Of a stretch of DNA of 64,000 bases, positions 42,700 to 52,140 are shown one piece after another. How positions within the stretch are numbered: position 1 is the first letter of the stretch; every line of letters begins with the position of its first letter. The DNA lies in assembly GCF_009676955.1 (NCBI RefSeq), contig NZ_CP045696.1:868001-932000 (forward strand). Direction: 5' to 3'. The stretch is from Sodaliphilus pleomorphus (lineage in GTDB: Bacteria > Bacteroidota > Bacteroidia > Bacteroidales > Muribaculaceae). Position numbers and translations under genes: made by a program. A model generated the notes under the pieces. That model was not told the DNA's origin. It saw only the letters and a list, made by a program, of their open reading frames with translations, and did not search any database.

Positions 42700-44433
42700 G
42701 TGGCTCTGGAAATCTACGACCCTCTTGACGCATATATCAACGTCTTCAAAGACCGGTTCAGGCATGTGGCCGAGGCCACCTTTGCCCAGCTGGCCGCCGA
42801 GTCACATGTCGATATCGAAGCCAATCGCAAAACTTGCCACAAAATCTACAACACCGCTCAGCGTGCCAACAATGCAGCATCACGCCTCTCGCGGTGGACG
42901 ATGCTGTGCATTGTGCTGTGGATAACGGTGATTGTGGGTGCAACGCTCACTATAGTAAACTATGATGACTGGACGCCGGAGTGCGTCGTCGCTACAGGCA
43001 CAGCCACAGTGGCTGTACTGCTGATGCTCTTCTTGCGAGTGCACCCCAAGTTGAGCGCGTTGAGGAAGCTACACCTCGATGAGACTTCTCACGTCTCCAG
43101 CCTCAAAAGCGAAGCCCTGGAGCAGATGGAGCCGCTCAACAGGCTCTATGACTGGGACCTCTTCACCCGCATGATGGCCAAGACCGTGCCCAACTTGGAA
43201 TTTGATCCCTACTTCACCACCCGGCGACTGGCCGAGATGGAGCACGTCTACGGCTGGGACAGCAGCTTCAACGACGAGCGCTCGGTCATGAGCTGCCGCT
43301 CGGGGGCCCTCAACGGCAACCCGCTTGTGATATGCCGCACGAGAAAAATGATAATGGGAAGCAAAACCTATACCGGATACAAGGAAATATTCTGGGAAAC
43401 CTACGAGCAAGATGGAAACGGCAACCAGGTCGTGGTGTCGCACACCGAGACGCTCTCGGCCGAGTACACAGCCCCCTACCCCGAGTATTACGAGCTCACC
43501 CGCGTCATCTATGGCAACACCGCGGCCCCCGACCTGGTTTTCGACCGCCGCCGAAGCGGGCTGGCAAGCAAGCAGGGGTCGCTGGCATTCAAGTGGAAAA
43601 AGCGAAAACTGCGCAACGAGGCTCGCAACTTGAGCAACGGCGACTATGCCATGATGACCAACGAGGACTATGAAACCATGTTCGACACCAGCAACCGCAA
43701 CAGCAACCAGCAATATGCACTGCTTTTCACACCCATGGCCCAGCAGAGCATGACACACCTGCTGCAAGACGATGAAAACGGCTACGGCGACGACTTTGAC
43801 TTCGAGAAAAACAAGATGATCAACATCATCGTCTCTGGTCACCTGCAAGAGCTCGACCTCGACATGAGTCCCAAGCATTACAGCAACTTTGACTACAACC
43901 TTGCCGAGAAAAACTTCTACGAGATCAGTGCCCAGTATTTCAAAGCCATCTACCTTGCACTCGCCCCATTGCTGTGCATCCCCATGTACCGGCAGATGCG
44001 CTCGCGCGAGAACATCTACGGCCGCGACATGCCACAGCACAGCGCATTTTGGGAGCACGAGGCCCTGGCCAACTTATGGGGAGAAGAGCACTTCAGGGCG
44101 CCCGATTGCGTCACGCACTGCATCTTGAAGACCGAGCAAGTCGATGAGGATGGCGACGAGTCGACCATCGTGGTCTATGCCCACGGCTACAGAAGCGAGC
44201 AACGTGTCGCCTATATCGACGTGATGGGCGGCGACGGGAGGTATCATGAAGTGCCGGTGTGCTGGGACGAATACATCCCCGTGACTGGAACGGGGCGCCT
44301 CCACATCAAGGAGGACAACACCCGCACAAACGACAATGCCGCCACGCAGCAGCAGCGCCTCGACCACATCGACAAGGTGCTGTCGAGCAACAACGCGATG
44401 CTCTACAGGCGGCACATCGCCTCAAGCCTGTGA
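42700..44433 (+). CDS. DUF3137 domain-containing membrane protein
   Basis: 577 residues with a GTG start at 42700, 15 bases after the LemA gene. Two spans at about 68-86 and 98-112, then the DUF3137 domain (VYGWDSSFNDERSVMS, ...FSRNSNQQYALLFTPMAQQS) across residues 150-430 and a C-terminal extension with HCILKTEQVDEDGDES. LemA-DUF3137 pairs recur across bacteria and probably form a membrane complex; the function is unknown. Its last bases overlap the convergent patatin gene. Confidence 0.82.
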   Translation: MALEIYDPLDAYINVFKDRFRHVAEATFAQLAAESHVDIEANRKTCHKIYNTAQRANNAASRLSRWTMLCIVLWITVIVGATLTIVNYDDWTPECVVATGTATVAVLLMLFLRVHPKLSALRKLHLDETSHVSSLKSEALEQMEPLNRLYDWDLFTRMMAKTVPNLEFDPYFTTRRLAEMEHVYGWDSSFNDERSVMSCRSGALNGNPLVICRTRKMIMGSKTYTGYKEIFWETYEQDGNGNQVVVSHTETLSAEYTAPYPEYYELTRVIYGNTAAPDLVFDRRRSGLASKQGSLAFKWKKRKLRNEARNLSNGDYAMMTNEDYETMFDTSNRNSNQQYALLFTPMAQQSMTHLLQDDENGYGDDFDFEKNKMINIIVSGHLQELDLDMSPKHYSNFDYNLAEKNFYEISAQYFKAIYLALAPLLCIPMYRQMRSRENIYGRDMPQHSAFWEHEALANLWGEEHFRAPDCVTHCILKTEQVDEDGDESTIVVYAHGYRSEQRVAYIDVMGGDGRYHEVPVCWDEYIPVTGTGRLHIKEDNTRTNDNAATQQQRLDHIDKVLSSNNAMLYRRHIASSL

Positions 44434-45294
44434 CGCAGTTTGCCCCAGGTAGCGCTCGATGGCGGCAAGATGCCGGGTGGCCACCTCGCGGCCGTGGTCG
44501 TAGACGCGCTGCATGACCTGCGGGTCGTGGCACGTGTGGTTGATTTCGAGCTTGTGCTCGGGCCTGAGCACGAGGCAGCGCCCGGCACGCTCCTGCTCGG
44601 CCACAAGGGCCAGCTGCCGGTTGTACATGACATGGCGCGCCGCCATGGCATCGACCAGGCGCGGATAGTGGCGGTACTTGAACCTGAACAGCGGCAACAT
44701 GCCCATGGGCTTCTTTACATAGCCTTGAGGCTGGGTGAGCACCACCAGGTTGCGCTCGTAGCCCTCGCGCTGCATGAACTCGAGCGGCACCGAGTCGGTC
44801 AAGCCGCCGTCGAGCAGGCTCAAGCCGTCGATGTGCACCACGCGCGACACCAGGGGCATCGACGACGAGGCCCTTATCCACTCGAGGGTGGCATGGCGGT
44901 CGTCGCCCGGCCGGCCTATCGCGTGATACACGGCCTGGCCCGTGACAACGTCGGTGGCCACCACATAGTAGGCCATGGGATTGCGCTCGAAGGCATCGAA
45001 GTCGAACTTGTCGTATTGCGTGGGCACCACATGATAGCAGAAGCGGGCATTAAACAAGTCGCCGGTGGTGAGCAGCGAGTGCAGCGAGCTGTAGCGCTTG
45101 TCGCGGGCAAAGCGCTTGTTGTAGCGCACGCCGCGACCCGCCTGCCCCGACTTCATGTTGACGCCGAAACACGCCCCGGCGCTCACACCCACAATGCCGT
45201 CGACGCCGATGCCGCGCTCCATGAGCACATCGATCACGCCGCAGGTAAACATGCCCCGCAGCGCGCCCCCTTCAAGTACAAGTCCTCGTTTCAT
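44422..45294 (-). CDS. patatin-like phospholipase
   Basis: About 290 residues from the ATG at 45294; an upstream GTG at 45303 is less likely. Oxyanion motif LEGGALRGMFTCGV, nucleophile elbow GVSAGA and catalytic Asp motif LLDGGLTDSVP are intact, so a Ser-Asp lipid acyl hydrolase is expected. No signal peptide; the enzyme is cytosolic or membrane-associated, like the RssA/YjjU group. It is transcribed with the esterase gene upstream, 44 bases apart. Confidence 0.9.
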   Translation of the reverse strand: MKRGLVLEGGALRGMFTCGVIDVLMERGIGVDGIVGVSAGACFGVNMKSGQAGRGVRYNKRFARDKRYSSLHSLLTTGDLFNARFCYHVVPTQYDKFDFDAFERNPMAYYVVATDVVTGQAVYHAIGRPGDDRHATLEWIRASSSMPLVSRVVHIDGLSLLDGGLTDSVPLEFMQREGYERNLVVLTQPQGYVKKPMGMLPLFRFKYRHYPRLVDAMAARHVMYNRQLALVAEQERAGRCLVLRPEHKLEINHTCHDPQVMQRVYDHGREVATRHLAAIERYLGQTASQA

Positions 45295-45338
45295 ATCATT
45301 CACTCAAGGTTATTATAAATATAGATAATCAGAAATCG

Positions 45339-46361
45339 CTACATGGCACCGTTCAAGAAGCCAGCCACCGTTGCCACAGCCTCGTTGAAGGCCGCCGGCT
45401 GTCCCGGCACAGTGATAAACAAGTGGGTGGCCGTGGGATACACATGATAGCTGAGCGGGTGATGCAGCCGCTCGAGGCGGCGGGCCAGTTCGGCCGTCTG
45501 GTCAAAGAGGATGTCGTGCCCGGCCGAGATGATGAGCACCGGCGGCAAGGCCTGCAGCGCCGAGTCGCTGGCCAGCCCCACCGATGCCAGCGGGTTGCGT
45601 GCCTCGCGCCCGGCATAGGCCTCGTTGAAGGCTTCGAGCAGCTCGGCATCGTTGCCATAGCCCGTGGCATATTGCCTCCACGACGCGCTGGGCACGGTGT
45701 AGAGCTTGGTCACAGGATAGATGGGTATCACCTTGCACACGCCCGGCACCGTCATGGCCGTGGCCAGTGCCAGATTGCCGCCGGCACTGTCGCCGCCCAC
45801 CGACACCAGCGACGAGTCGCACCCCCACTGGGCCGCATGCTGCTTGAGGTAGGCCAGCGCCTGCTGGCAGTCGTGCAGCGGCGCCGGAAACCTGTGGGCC
45901 GGCGCCAGGCGATAGTTGAGCGCCGCCACGCAGCAGTCGCCCTCGAGTGCCAGCGCGGCACAGAAGCGGGCACAGCTGTTGATGCTGCCAAAGCACCAGC
46001 CGCCGCCATGCAGGTAGAGCAGCAGCGGGCGCTTGCGGGCACTGGGCCTGGAGGGCATAAACAGGCACAAGTCGGGCCTCACGTAGACCGCCTCTACGCC
46101 TTGCGGCAGCACGGGCGGCTGGTTGCGGCTCTCTCGCGTGCGCTCCAGGGCCGTGTCGTCGCCTCGCATAGCCGCGCGCACGGCCAGCATCTGCATGTGC
46201 TGCAAGCCCGGCTTCATGCGGGCCAGAAAAGAGTCTTGCTCAACGAGCATCGTGTGCTGCAACTCGGCACTGGGCACAATCTGCCCCCTGGCGCCGGGCG
46301 CCGCCAGTACCATGGCCGCCACAGCCCAGCACAACACTGCAACAGTATTGATTGTCATCAT
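45339..46361 (-). CDS. secreted alpha/beta hydrolase (hormone-sensitive-lipase type esterase)
   Basis: About 340 residues from the ATG at 46361 with a signal peptide (TVAVLCWAVAAMVLAAPGARG). HGGG oxyanion motif in LLLYLHGGGWCFGS, nucleophile GGDSAGGN, Asp in ISAGHDILFD and His in YPTATHLF form a complete HSL-type triad. It would cleave short acyl or acetyl esters in the periplasm. The patatin gene follows on the same strand. Confidence 0.88.
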   Translation of the reverse strand: MMTINTVAVLCWAVAAMVLAAPGARGQIVPSAELQHTMLVEQDSFLARMKPGLQHMQMLAVRAAMRGDDTALERTRESRNQPPVLPQGVEAVYVRPDLCLFMPSRPSARKRPLLLYLHGGGWCFGSINSCARFCAALALEGDCCVAALNYRLAPAHRFPAPLHDCQQALAYLKQHAAQWGCDSSLVSVGGDSAGGNLALATAMTVPGVCKVIPIYPVTKLYTVPSASWRQYATGYGNDAELLEAFNEAYAGREARNPLASVGLASDSALQALPPVLIISAGHDILFDQTAELARRLERLHHPLSYHVYPTATHLFITVPGQPAAFNEAVATVAGFLNGAM

Positions 46362-46514
46362 TGCCAATATTCAAGTGTTTATTAGGTTCAACCACATCGT
46401 TGCGGCACGGGGCCCAAGCCCCGCCGCTCCTGCAAAGTTATATAAAAAATTGAAGTTGCCGGAAAAAAGCAGGCCGAGAGGCGGATTTATAGTGCAATTG
46501 TGGGGCACATTCAC

Positions 46515-46522
46515 TAACTTTG
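46515..46522 (+). promoter_or_regulatory. -7 box of purB
   Basis: TAACTTTG, 34 bases before the purB ATG. No clear -33 box. Confidence 0.45.
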
Positions 46523-46556
46523 CAGTTGGAAAAACAATTATAACCCAAGATTGACA

Positions 46557-47900
46557 ATGAATTTGAGTCCACTTACTGCCGTGTCGCCCATCGACGGTCG
46601 CTATCACGGCAAAACCGAGGCGCTTTCGGAGTATTTTTCAGAGTATGCACTCGTGCGCTACCGCGTGCACGTGGAAGTTGAGTATTTCATCGCCCTGTGC
46701 GAGCTGCCCCTGCCGCAGCTTGCCGGCGTCGACCCCAAGGTGCACGACGAGCTGCGTGCCATCTACAAGAACTTCGGCGTGGCCGATGCCCAGCGCGTGA
46801 AAGACATCGAGGCCATCACCAACCACGACGTGAAGGCAGTGGAATACTACCTCAAGGAGCAGTTTGACCGTCTGGGCCTGGAGCAATACAAGGAGTTTAT
46901 ACACTTCGGGCTCACCTCTCAGGACATCAACAACACGTCGATGCCCATGGCCATCAAGGCTGCCACCCACGAGGTGCTCATTCCGGCAGTGCAGGCCGTG
47001 ATCGACTGGCTCGAGGCCCATGCCCAGGAGTGGAAAGACATAGCCATGCTGGCCAAGACCCACGGGCAGCCGGCATCGCCCACGCGCCTGGGCAAGGAGC
47101 TCAAGGTGTTTGCCTACCGGCTCGAGCAGCAGCTGGCCCAGCTCGAGGCTGTGCCCGTGAGCGGCAAGTTTGGCGGTGCCACGGGCAACTTCAACGCCCA
47201 CCTTGTGGCCTTCCCCCAATATGACTGGCGCGCCTTTGCCAAGCGCTTCCTCAACGAGAAGCTGGGCATCGAGCGCGAGGAGTGGACCACCCAAATCTCC
47301 AACTACGACAACCTGGGCGCCCTGCTCGACGCCATGAAGCGCATCAACACCATCATCATCGACCTCGACCGCGACATGTGGATGTATATCTCGATGAACT
47401 ACTTCAAGCAGAAGATCAAGAAGGGCGAGGTGGGCTCGAGCGCTATGCCCCACAAGGTAAACCCCATCGACTTTGAAAACAGCGAGGGCAACATGGGCAT
47501 GGCCAATGCCGTGCTCTCGTTCTTGGCCATGAAGTTGCCCGTGTCGCGCCTGCAACGCGACCTCACCGACTCGACCGTGCTGCGCAACGTGGGCGTGCCC
47601 ATGGGACACATGATGATAGCCCTGGCCAGCACCCTCAAGGGCCTGAACAAGCTCATCCTGCACCGCGAGAGCATCGACGCCGACCTCGACAACATGTGGA
47701 GCGTGGTAGCCGAGGCCATGCAGACCATATTGCGCCGCGAGGGCTACCCCAAGCCCTACGAGACGCTCAAGGCCCTGACGCGCACCAACGAGGTGGTAGA
47801 CGAGAAACGCATCGAGGACTTTGTCGACACGCTCAACGTGAGCGATGCCGTGAAGGCCGAGCTGCGCGCCATCACTCCCCACAACTACACCGGCTATTAA
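46557..47900 (+). CDS. purB: adenylosuccinate lyase
   Basis: 447 residues from the ATG at 46557. The fumarase/aspartase-superfamily signature GSSAMPHKVNPIDFENSEG is intact, with the catalytic Ser in the mobile loop, and the N-terminal LSPLTAVSPIDGRYHGKTE is typical of the E. coli-like PurB group. It makes two steps of purine synthesis: SAICAR to AICAR and adenylosuccinate to AMP. cutC follows 73 bases downstream, but functional linkage is unclear. Confidence 0.97.
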   Translation: MNLSPLTAVSPIDGRYHGKTEALSEYFSEYALVRYRVHVEVEYFIALCELPLPQLAGVDPKVHDELRAIYKNFGVADAQRVKDIEAITNHDVKAVEYYLKEQFDRLGLEQYKEFIHFGLTSQDINNTSMPMAIKAATHEVLIPAVQAVIDWLEAHAQEWKDIAMLAKTHGQPASPTRLGKELKVFAYRLEQQLAQLEAVPVSGKFGGATGNFNAHLVAFPQYDWRAFAKRFLNEKLGIEREEWTTQISNYDNLGALLDAMKRINTIIIDLDRDMWMYISMNYFKQKIKKGEVGSSAMPHKVNPIDFENSEGNMGMANAVLSFLAMKLPVSRLQRDLTDSTVLRNVGVPMGHMMIALASTLKGLNKLILHRESIDADLDNMWSVVAEAMQTILRREGYPKPYETLKALTRTNEVVDEKRIEDFVDTLNVSDAVKAELRAITPHNYTGY

Positions 47901-47973
47901 AGCCGTGCTCACCGCCGAAGAAGCAAGCGAAACACAATATACAACCCAAGCTCGATAAATAACACCCAACAAC

Positions 47974-48771
47974 ATGGACCGTGGTGAATTTCAAATAGAG
48001 ATATGCGCCGGCGGCGTCGAGAGCTGCCAAGCAGCCTTGCAGGGCGGGGCCGACCGCGTAGAGCTGTGTGCCGCCCTGCCCGAGGGCGGCATCACTCCCT
48101 CCTATGGCGAGATAAAGGTAGCACGCGAGGTGCTCGACGACAAGGCGGCAATGCACGTGATGATACGCCCCCGCGGCGGCGACTTTGTGTACAGCCGCCT
48201 CGAGCTCGACCGCATGGCCGTCGACATCGACGTGTGCCGCCTGCTGGGCGCCGACGGCGTGGTCTTCGGGTGCCTGCTCCCCGACGGCAGCATCGACGAG
48301 CAGGCCTGCACCCGCCTCATGCGCCACGCCCGTGGCATGAACGTGACCTTCCACCGCGCCTTCGACCTGTGCCGCGACCCGCTGGACTCGCTCACGACCA
48401 TCGCGCAACTGGGCTTCAACCGCATTCTCACCTCGGGCCAGCAGCCCAGGGCCGAGCAGGGCGCCAGCCTGCTCAGGCAGCTACACGAGCAGGCCCAGGG
48501 CCGCATCCACATCATGGCCGGCTGCGGCATCGACGAGAGCAACATTGCCCGCCTGTGCCAGGACACGGGACTCAGGGAGTTTCACTTCTCGGCCCGCGTG
48601 CCGCGCCCCAGCCGCATGCAGCAGGCCTCGACAGGCATCTACATGGGCACCCCGTGCCTTGGGGGCGACGAGGGCAGCATCGAGGTGACCTCGGCCGCGC
48701 GTGTCGAGGCAGCAATAGGCCAGTTGCTGCAGCTGCCTGGGCCGCGCAGCGCCACAAGAAAATTCAATTGA
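47974..48771 (+). CDS. cutC: CutC family protein
   Basis: 265 residues, TIM barrel with FQIEICAGGVESCQAALQGG at the N-terminus and VTFHRAFDLCRDPLDSL, NRILTSGQQP, IMAGCGIDESN motifs. CutC was named for copper homeostasis in E. coli, but that phenotype has been questioned; the barrel has no known reaction. Full length. It may ride on the purB transcript. Confidence 0.92.
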   Translation: MDRGEFQIEICAGGVESCQAALQGGADRVELCAALPEGGITPSYGEIKVAREVLDDKAAMHVMIRPRGGDFVYSRLELDRMAVDIDVCRLLGADGVVFGCLLPDGSIDEQACTRLMRHARGMNVTFHRAFDLCRDPLDSLTTIAQLGFNRILTSGQQPRAEQGASLLRQLHEQAQGRIHIMAGCGIDESNIARLCQDTGLREFHFSARVPRPSRMQQASTGIYMGTPCLGGDEGSIEVTSAARVEAAIGQLLQLPGPRSATRKFN

Positions 48772-48823
48772 TGTTAAAAGTGTGCGATTTTTACTTAAAA
48801 ACAAAAGCAAGACGCTCAAACGA

Positions 48824-48855
48824 TTAGCAAAATCAGATAAAAATTGCTAACTTTG
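48824..48855 (+). promoter_or_regulatory. promoter of the GT5-only glycogen/starch synthase gene
   Basis: TTAG (48824-48827), 20 bases, TAACTTTG (48848-48855); the start codon follows after 24 bases. Confidence 0.55.
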
Positions 48856-48879
48856 CATTAAGTTAAAACAGACTGCGCA

Positions 48880-49686
48880 ATGGATGTAAACAAAGTATTA
48901 TTTATCTCTCAAGAAATAGCTCCTTATCTACCAGAGACACCTATGGCCACGATGAGTCGCGACTTGTCGCAAGCCGTGCAAGAGAAAGGCATCGAGGTGC
49001 GTACCTTCATGCCCAAGTATGGTTTCATCAACGAGCGTCGCAACCAGCTGCACGAGGTGATCAGGCTCTCGGGCATGAACCTGATTATCGACGACACCGA
49101 CCATCCGCTCATCATCAAGGTTGCTACCCTGCAACCGGCTCACATGCAGGTGTACTTCATCTTCAACGAGGACTATTTTGCCCGCAACATCACCAAGCAG
49201 CTCGAGACGGTGACCTCTCCCGAGGACAACGACGAGCGCAGCATCTTCTTTGTGCGCGGCACGCTCGAGACGGTCAAGAAACTGCGCTGGGTGCCCAGCG
49301 TCATTCACTGCGCCGGCATGATTTCGGCTCTGGCTCCGCTCTACATCAAGGACTACTATGCCGACGACCCCAGCTATCGCGACACCAAGGTCGTGTTCTC
49401 AATCTTCGACGACGACCTGCCGCAACCCCTCGACGAGAGGCTCTACGACAAGCTCAAGTTTGACGGTCTCAAGGAGTCGCACATCAAGGCCCTCAAGGGG
49501 AAGCGGGCCGACAAGCTCATGCTCACCAAGCTGGCCCTGGAGCACAGCGACGGCGTGGTGCAATGTGCCGAGCACGTGTGCCCCGAGGTCATGGACCTGG
49601 TCAAGAAGTCGAAACTGCCCTTCCTGCCCTACCAGGGAGAGAGCGGCAACGTCGATGCCTACATCGATTTCTACAAATCGCTGTAA
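48880..49686 (+). CDS. glycogen/starch synthase, single GT5 domain form
   Basis: 268 residues covering only the N-terminal (GT5 acceptor) Rossmann domain: KVLFISQEIAPYLPETPMAT, then EVRTFMPKYGFINERRNQLH. The C-terminal ADP-glucose-binding GT1 domain of a full 470-residue GlgA is absent. Such short proteins are conserved in Bacteroidetes, next to a DUF4270 gene as here, so this is a genuine family rather than a truncation. The usual KxGGL loop is replaced by ETPMAT, so catalysis by GlgA chemistry is doubtful. Confidence 0.82.
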   Translation: MDVNKVLFISQEIAPYLPETPMATMSRDLSQAVQEKGIEVRTFMPKYGFINERRNQLHEVIRLSGMNLIIDDTDHPLIIKVATLQPAHMQVYFIFNEDYFARNITKQLETVTSPEDNDERSIFFVRGTLETVKKLRWVPSVIHCAGMISALAPLYIKDYYADDPSYRDTKVVFSIFDDDLPQPLDERLYDKLKFDGLKESHIKALKGKRADKLMLTKLALEHSDGVVQCAEHVCPEVMDLVKKSKLPFLPYQGESGNVDAYIDFYKSL

Positions 49687-49738
49687 AAACATATACTCAC
49701 ACACACACGTACTCACACACACACTACACATCTCTTTT

Positions 49739-51151
49739 ATGAACAAATCGATCTATCTGATATTGGCCCTGCTCATGGTGGCGGGCCTTGTCTCATGCAC
49801 CGACGAGAATATTGGTCCATCGATTACCGATACCCGCTCGACCATCTACGAGGACTCCTCGTTTACCATAACAGGCACAACGGTGGCCAACACCAGGCTG
49901 CAGGCCCGCACCAGCACCCAGCTTGTGGGCAAGCTCCACAACCCGGGCTACGGCACGCTCACCAGCGATGTCGTGTGCCAGCTCATGCCCAGCAACACCA
50001 TCGACACCACAGGCGTGCTCAGCATCGACTCGTGCCGCCTCACGCTGTGCATCACGACCAGCAACAGCAGCGCCTTTACCGGCGACTCGCTGGCACCCAT
50101 GCGCATGAACGTGTATGCCCTCAACAAGCAGCTGCCCAGCCCCATCTACAGCGACTTCGACCCCACGGGCTACTACAGCCCCGGCGACCTGCTGGGCTCG
50201 ACCGTGTACTCGCCCAAGAGCGCCGAGCTGCAGTCGTCCTACAGCTCGTCGACCTACACCACCTACTACTGGAAAGAGGTGCACGTGAAGCTGCCGCAGT
50301 CGTTTGCACAGAGCATGTATGAACTGTACAAGAGCAACCGCGAGGCATTTTCCGACCCCGATAAATTTGCAGCGCACTACCCTGGCCTGTACATCACCAA
50401 CTCCTATGGCAACGGACGCGTGATGAACTACTATGCCACCGACATCGACGTGTACTACCACCAGCACGTGCAGCTCACCGACTCGACCGACACCGTCTAT
50501 GCCGCCCAGCGCCAGAGCTATGTGGCCAGTACCCCCGAGGTGGTCAACAACAACAATATCAAGCTCGAGCCCGACCCCAAGGTGAAAGAAATGGTTGCTG
50601 CCGGCCAGGCTGTGGTCATGGGCCCGGCAGGCTATGAGGTGAACGTGAAGTTCCCCATTCAGGAAATCATCGACAAGTACCGCGAGAACACGCGCAACAG
50701 CCTCTCGCTCATCAACACCCTCGAGCTCACAATACCGGTCGAGAAAATAAGCAACACCTACGACGTGGAGCCCCCGGCCTACCTGCTCATGGTGAAAAAG
50801 GGCAAGAAAGACGCGTTCTTCGACGGCGACAGCCTCACCAACGACAAGGACTCGTTCTATGCCAAGTACGACAAGAGCACGGGCACCTATGTGTTCTCGG
50901 GCATGCGCAAGTACCTGCTCAACATCATCGACAATGAGAACGGCGTGGCCAGCGACGACGACATCAACCTCACCATCACGCCCATCGATGTGAGCACCTA
51001 CACTACCTCCAACTCCAGCTACTATTACTACGGCGGCACCAAGACCACGGTCACCAAGATTGCGCCCTCGGTGTCGCAACCCTGCCTGGGCAAGCTGCGC
51101 CTCGACAAGGCTAAAATCAAGGTCGTGTACACCAAGCAATCGGCAGAGTAA
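49739..51151 (+). CDS. DUF4270 lipoprotein
   Basis: 470 residues from the ATG at 49739. Lipobox in LLMVAGLVSCTDENIG, then a large beta-rich domain with the family's opening IEDSSFTITG-like segment and DSCRLTLCITTS. DUF4270 proteins are exported lipoproteins of Bacteroidetes of unknown function. It lies 52 bases after the GT5 gene and ends at a good terminator, so the pair forms an operon. Confidence 0.86.
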   Translation: MNKSIYLILALLMVAGLVSCTDENIGPSITDTRSTIYEDSSFTITGTTVANTRLQARTSTQLVGKLHNPGYGTLTSDVVCQLMPSNTIDTTGVLSIDSCRLTLCITTSNSSAFTGDSLAPMRMNVYALNKQLPSPIYSDFDPTGYYSPGDLLGSTVYSPKSAELQSSYSSSTYTTYYWKEVHVKLPQSFAQSMYELYKSNREAFSDPDKFAAHYPGLYITNSYGNGRVMNYYATDIDVYYHQHVQLTDSTDTVYAAQRQSYVASTPEVVNNNNIKLEPDPKVKEMVAAGQAVVMGPAGYEVNVKFPIQEIIDKYRENTRNSLSLINTLELTIPVEKISNTYDVEPPAYLLMVKKGKKDAFFDGDSLTNDKDSFYAKYDKSTGTYVFSGMRKYLLNIIDNENGVASDDDINLTITPIDVSTYTTSNSSYYYYGGTKTTVTKIAPSVSQPCLGKLRLDKAKIKVVYTKQSAE

Positions 51152-51188
51152 CAGAGGTATACAGTCCGTTCAGGCAACAACGCACCAC

Positions 51189-51247
51189 GCGGCAGGAAGC
51201 AAGGGGCCACACACCCCACACAGTGTCTTCCTGCCGCTTCTCTTTTT
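51189..51247 (+). terminator. intrinsic terminator after the DUF4270 gene
   Basis: GCGGCAGGAAG (51189-51199) pairs with CTTCCTGCCGC (51227-51237), followed by TTCTCTTTTT. Confidence 0.85.
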
Positions 51248-51812
51248 GATTGCGCCAATTGGGGAAAATGCCGATCTTGATATTGCCGATTTACATGCGA
51301 TTACACATCCTCGTTCAATTCATTATGGCTGCCACCATGCCGAGACGCATGCGTTGTTGCAGGAGCGCACAACAGTGCTAACGGCCACAAAGGTACGACT
51401 CAGCATTTGGGCAAAAGCACGAGGGCAGCGCGACAGGCCCGTTGTAGCACGAGGGCAACAGTGCAGACAAAAAAAAGGGACAGTCTCACGACTTTCCCAT
51501 TTCCTTAAATACACAATTATCTATAAAACAACTATTTTGAATTCTGTTTTTAGTGGATTCACCAATAGTAAATCGCATCGTTTATTTGAAATAACATTGC
51601 AAATATACATCAATTTTTGGAAATAGCAAACGTTTTTATAAAAAAATATCACTTTTCTTGGCAAAAAAGTAATATTTTCATCTTTTTCGGTAGTGTTGGT
51701 CTTCTTTTTTACACTCGCGGCGGCAATTATCATACCACGGCATGCGCCGCCGCAAGGGCGCAGCGAGCCCCCAATTGCGTGCGCCGGCCATGCCCGTGAC
51801 ACCCACAGGCTC
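51248..51812. other. long intergenic region before tRNA-Thr
   Basis: About 565 bases. Left part is GC-moderate, with a stretch in one frame (51255-51380) that looks protein-like but has no start or homology I can name; right part (51480-51710) is AT-rich. A GC hairpin GCGGCGG/CCGCCGC lies near 51718-51753. No gene is supported. Confidence 0.45.
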
Positions 51813-51842
51813 AAAAAAAGCCATCCCGCTTGCAGGATGGCT
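51813..51842 (-). terminator. terminator of tRNA-Thr
   Basis: On the minus strand AGCCATCC, loop TGCAAGC, GGGATGGCT, then seven Ts, directly downstream of the tRNA. Confidence 0.82.
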
Positions 51843-51845
51843 AAG

Positions 51846-51918
51846 AGCCGCGAGTGGGACTCGAACCCACGACCTTTTCGTTACGAATGAAATGCTCTAC
51901 CAACTGAGCTATTGCGGC
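51846..51918 (-). tRNA. tRNA-Thr (anticodon CGT)
   Basis: 73 nt cloverleaf. Acceptor GCCGCAA, D-arm AGCTCAGTTGGTAGAGC, anticodon loop TTCGTAA reading CGT, variable region AGGTC, T-arm GTGGGTTCGAGTCCCAC. The anticodon stem has an A-C at its last pair and the acceptor stem one mismatch. CCA is not encoded. It marks the left edge of the accessory patch. Confidence 0.93.
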
Positions 51919-52080
51919 TGATGCGGCGCGACACTTGCACCGCTGTCTCTTTAATGCGAGTGCAAAGATACAAACATTAAATTAGAAATCAAAAATTTCG
52001 CGCTCACTTTTTTCATGTGTAGAGTCAAGTGGCAAGTAGGCTTTGATTTAAACTTTTATAAGTACGATTTTATTTCGTCA

Positions 52081-52115
52081 AACTTTCCTAATATGGAAAG
52101 TTTTGTTTATTTTTG
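52081..52115 (+). promoter_or_regulatory. operator and promoter of the HTH-DUF3791/DUF3990 operon
   Basis: Perfect inverted repeat AACTTTCC (52081-52088), TAATAT, GGAAAGTT (52095-52102). Its left arm covers the position where the -33 box should be; the -7 box TATTTTTG is at 52108-52115. This is the layout of a self-repressing XRE antitoxin. Confidence 0.7.
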
Positions 52116-52140
52116 CACCATACATCAAAAGCTGATTGAT

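Noticed and set aside
51270..51383. 37-codon hydrophobic ORF in the gap after the DUF4270 terminator
   Set aside because: No promoter, no ribosome-site context, Met and Arg clusters only; probably chance.
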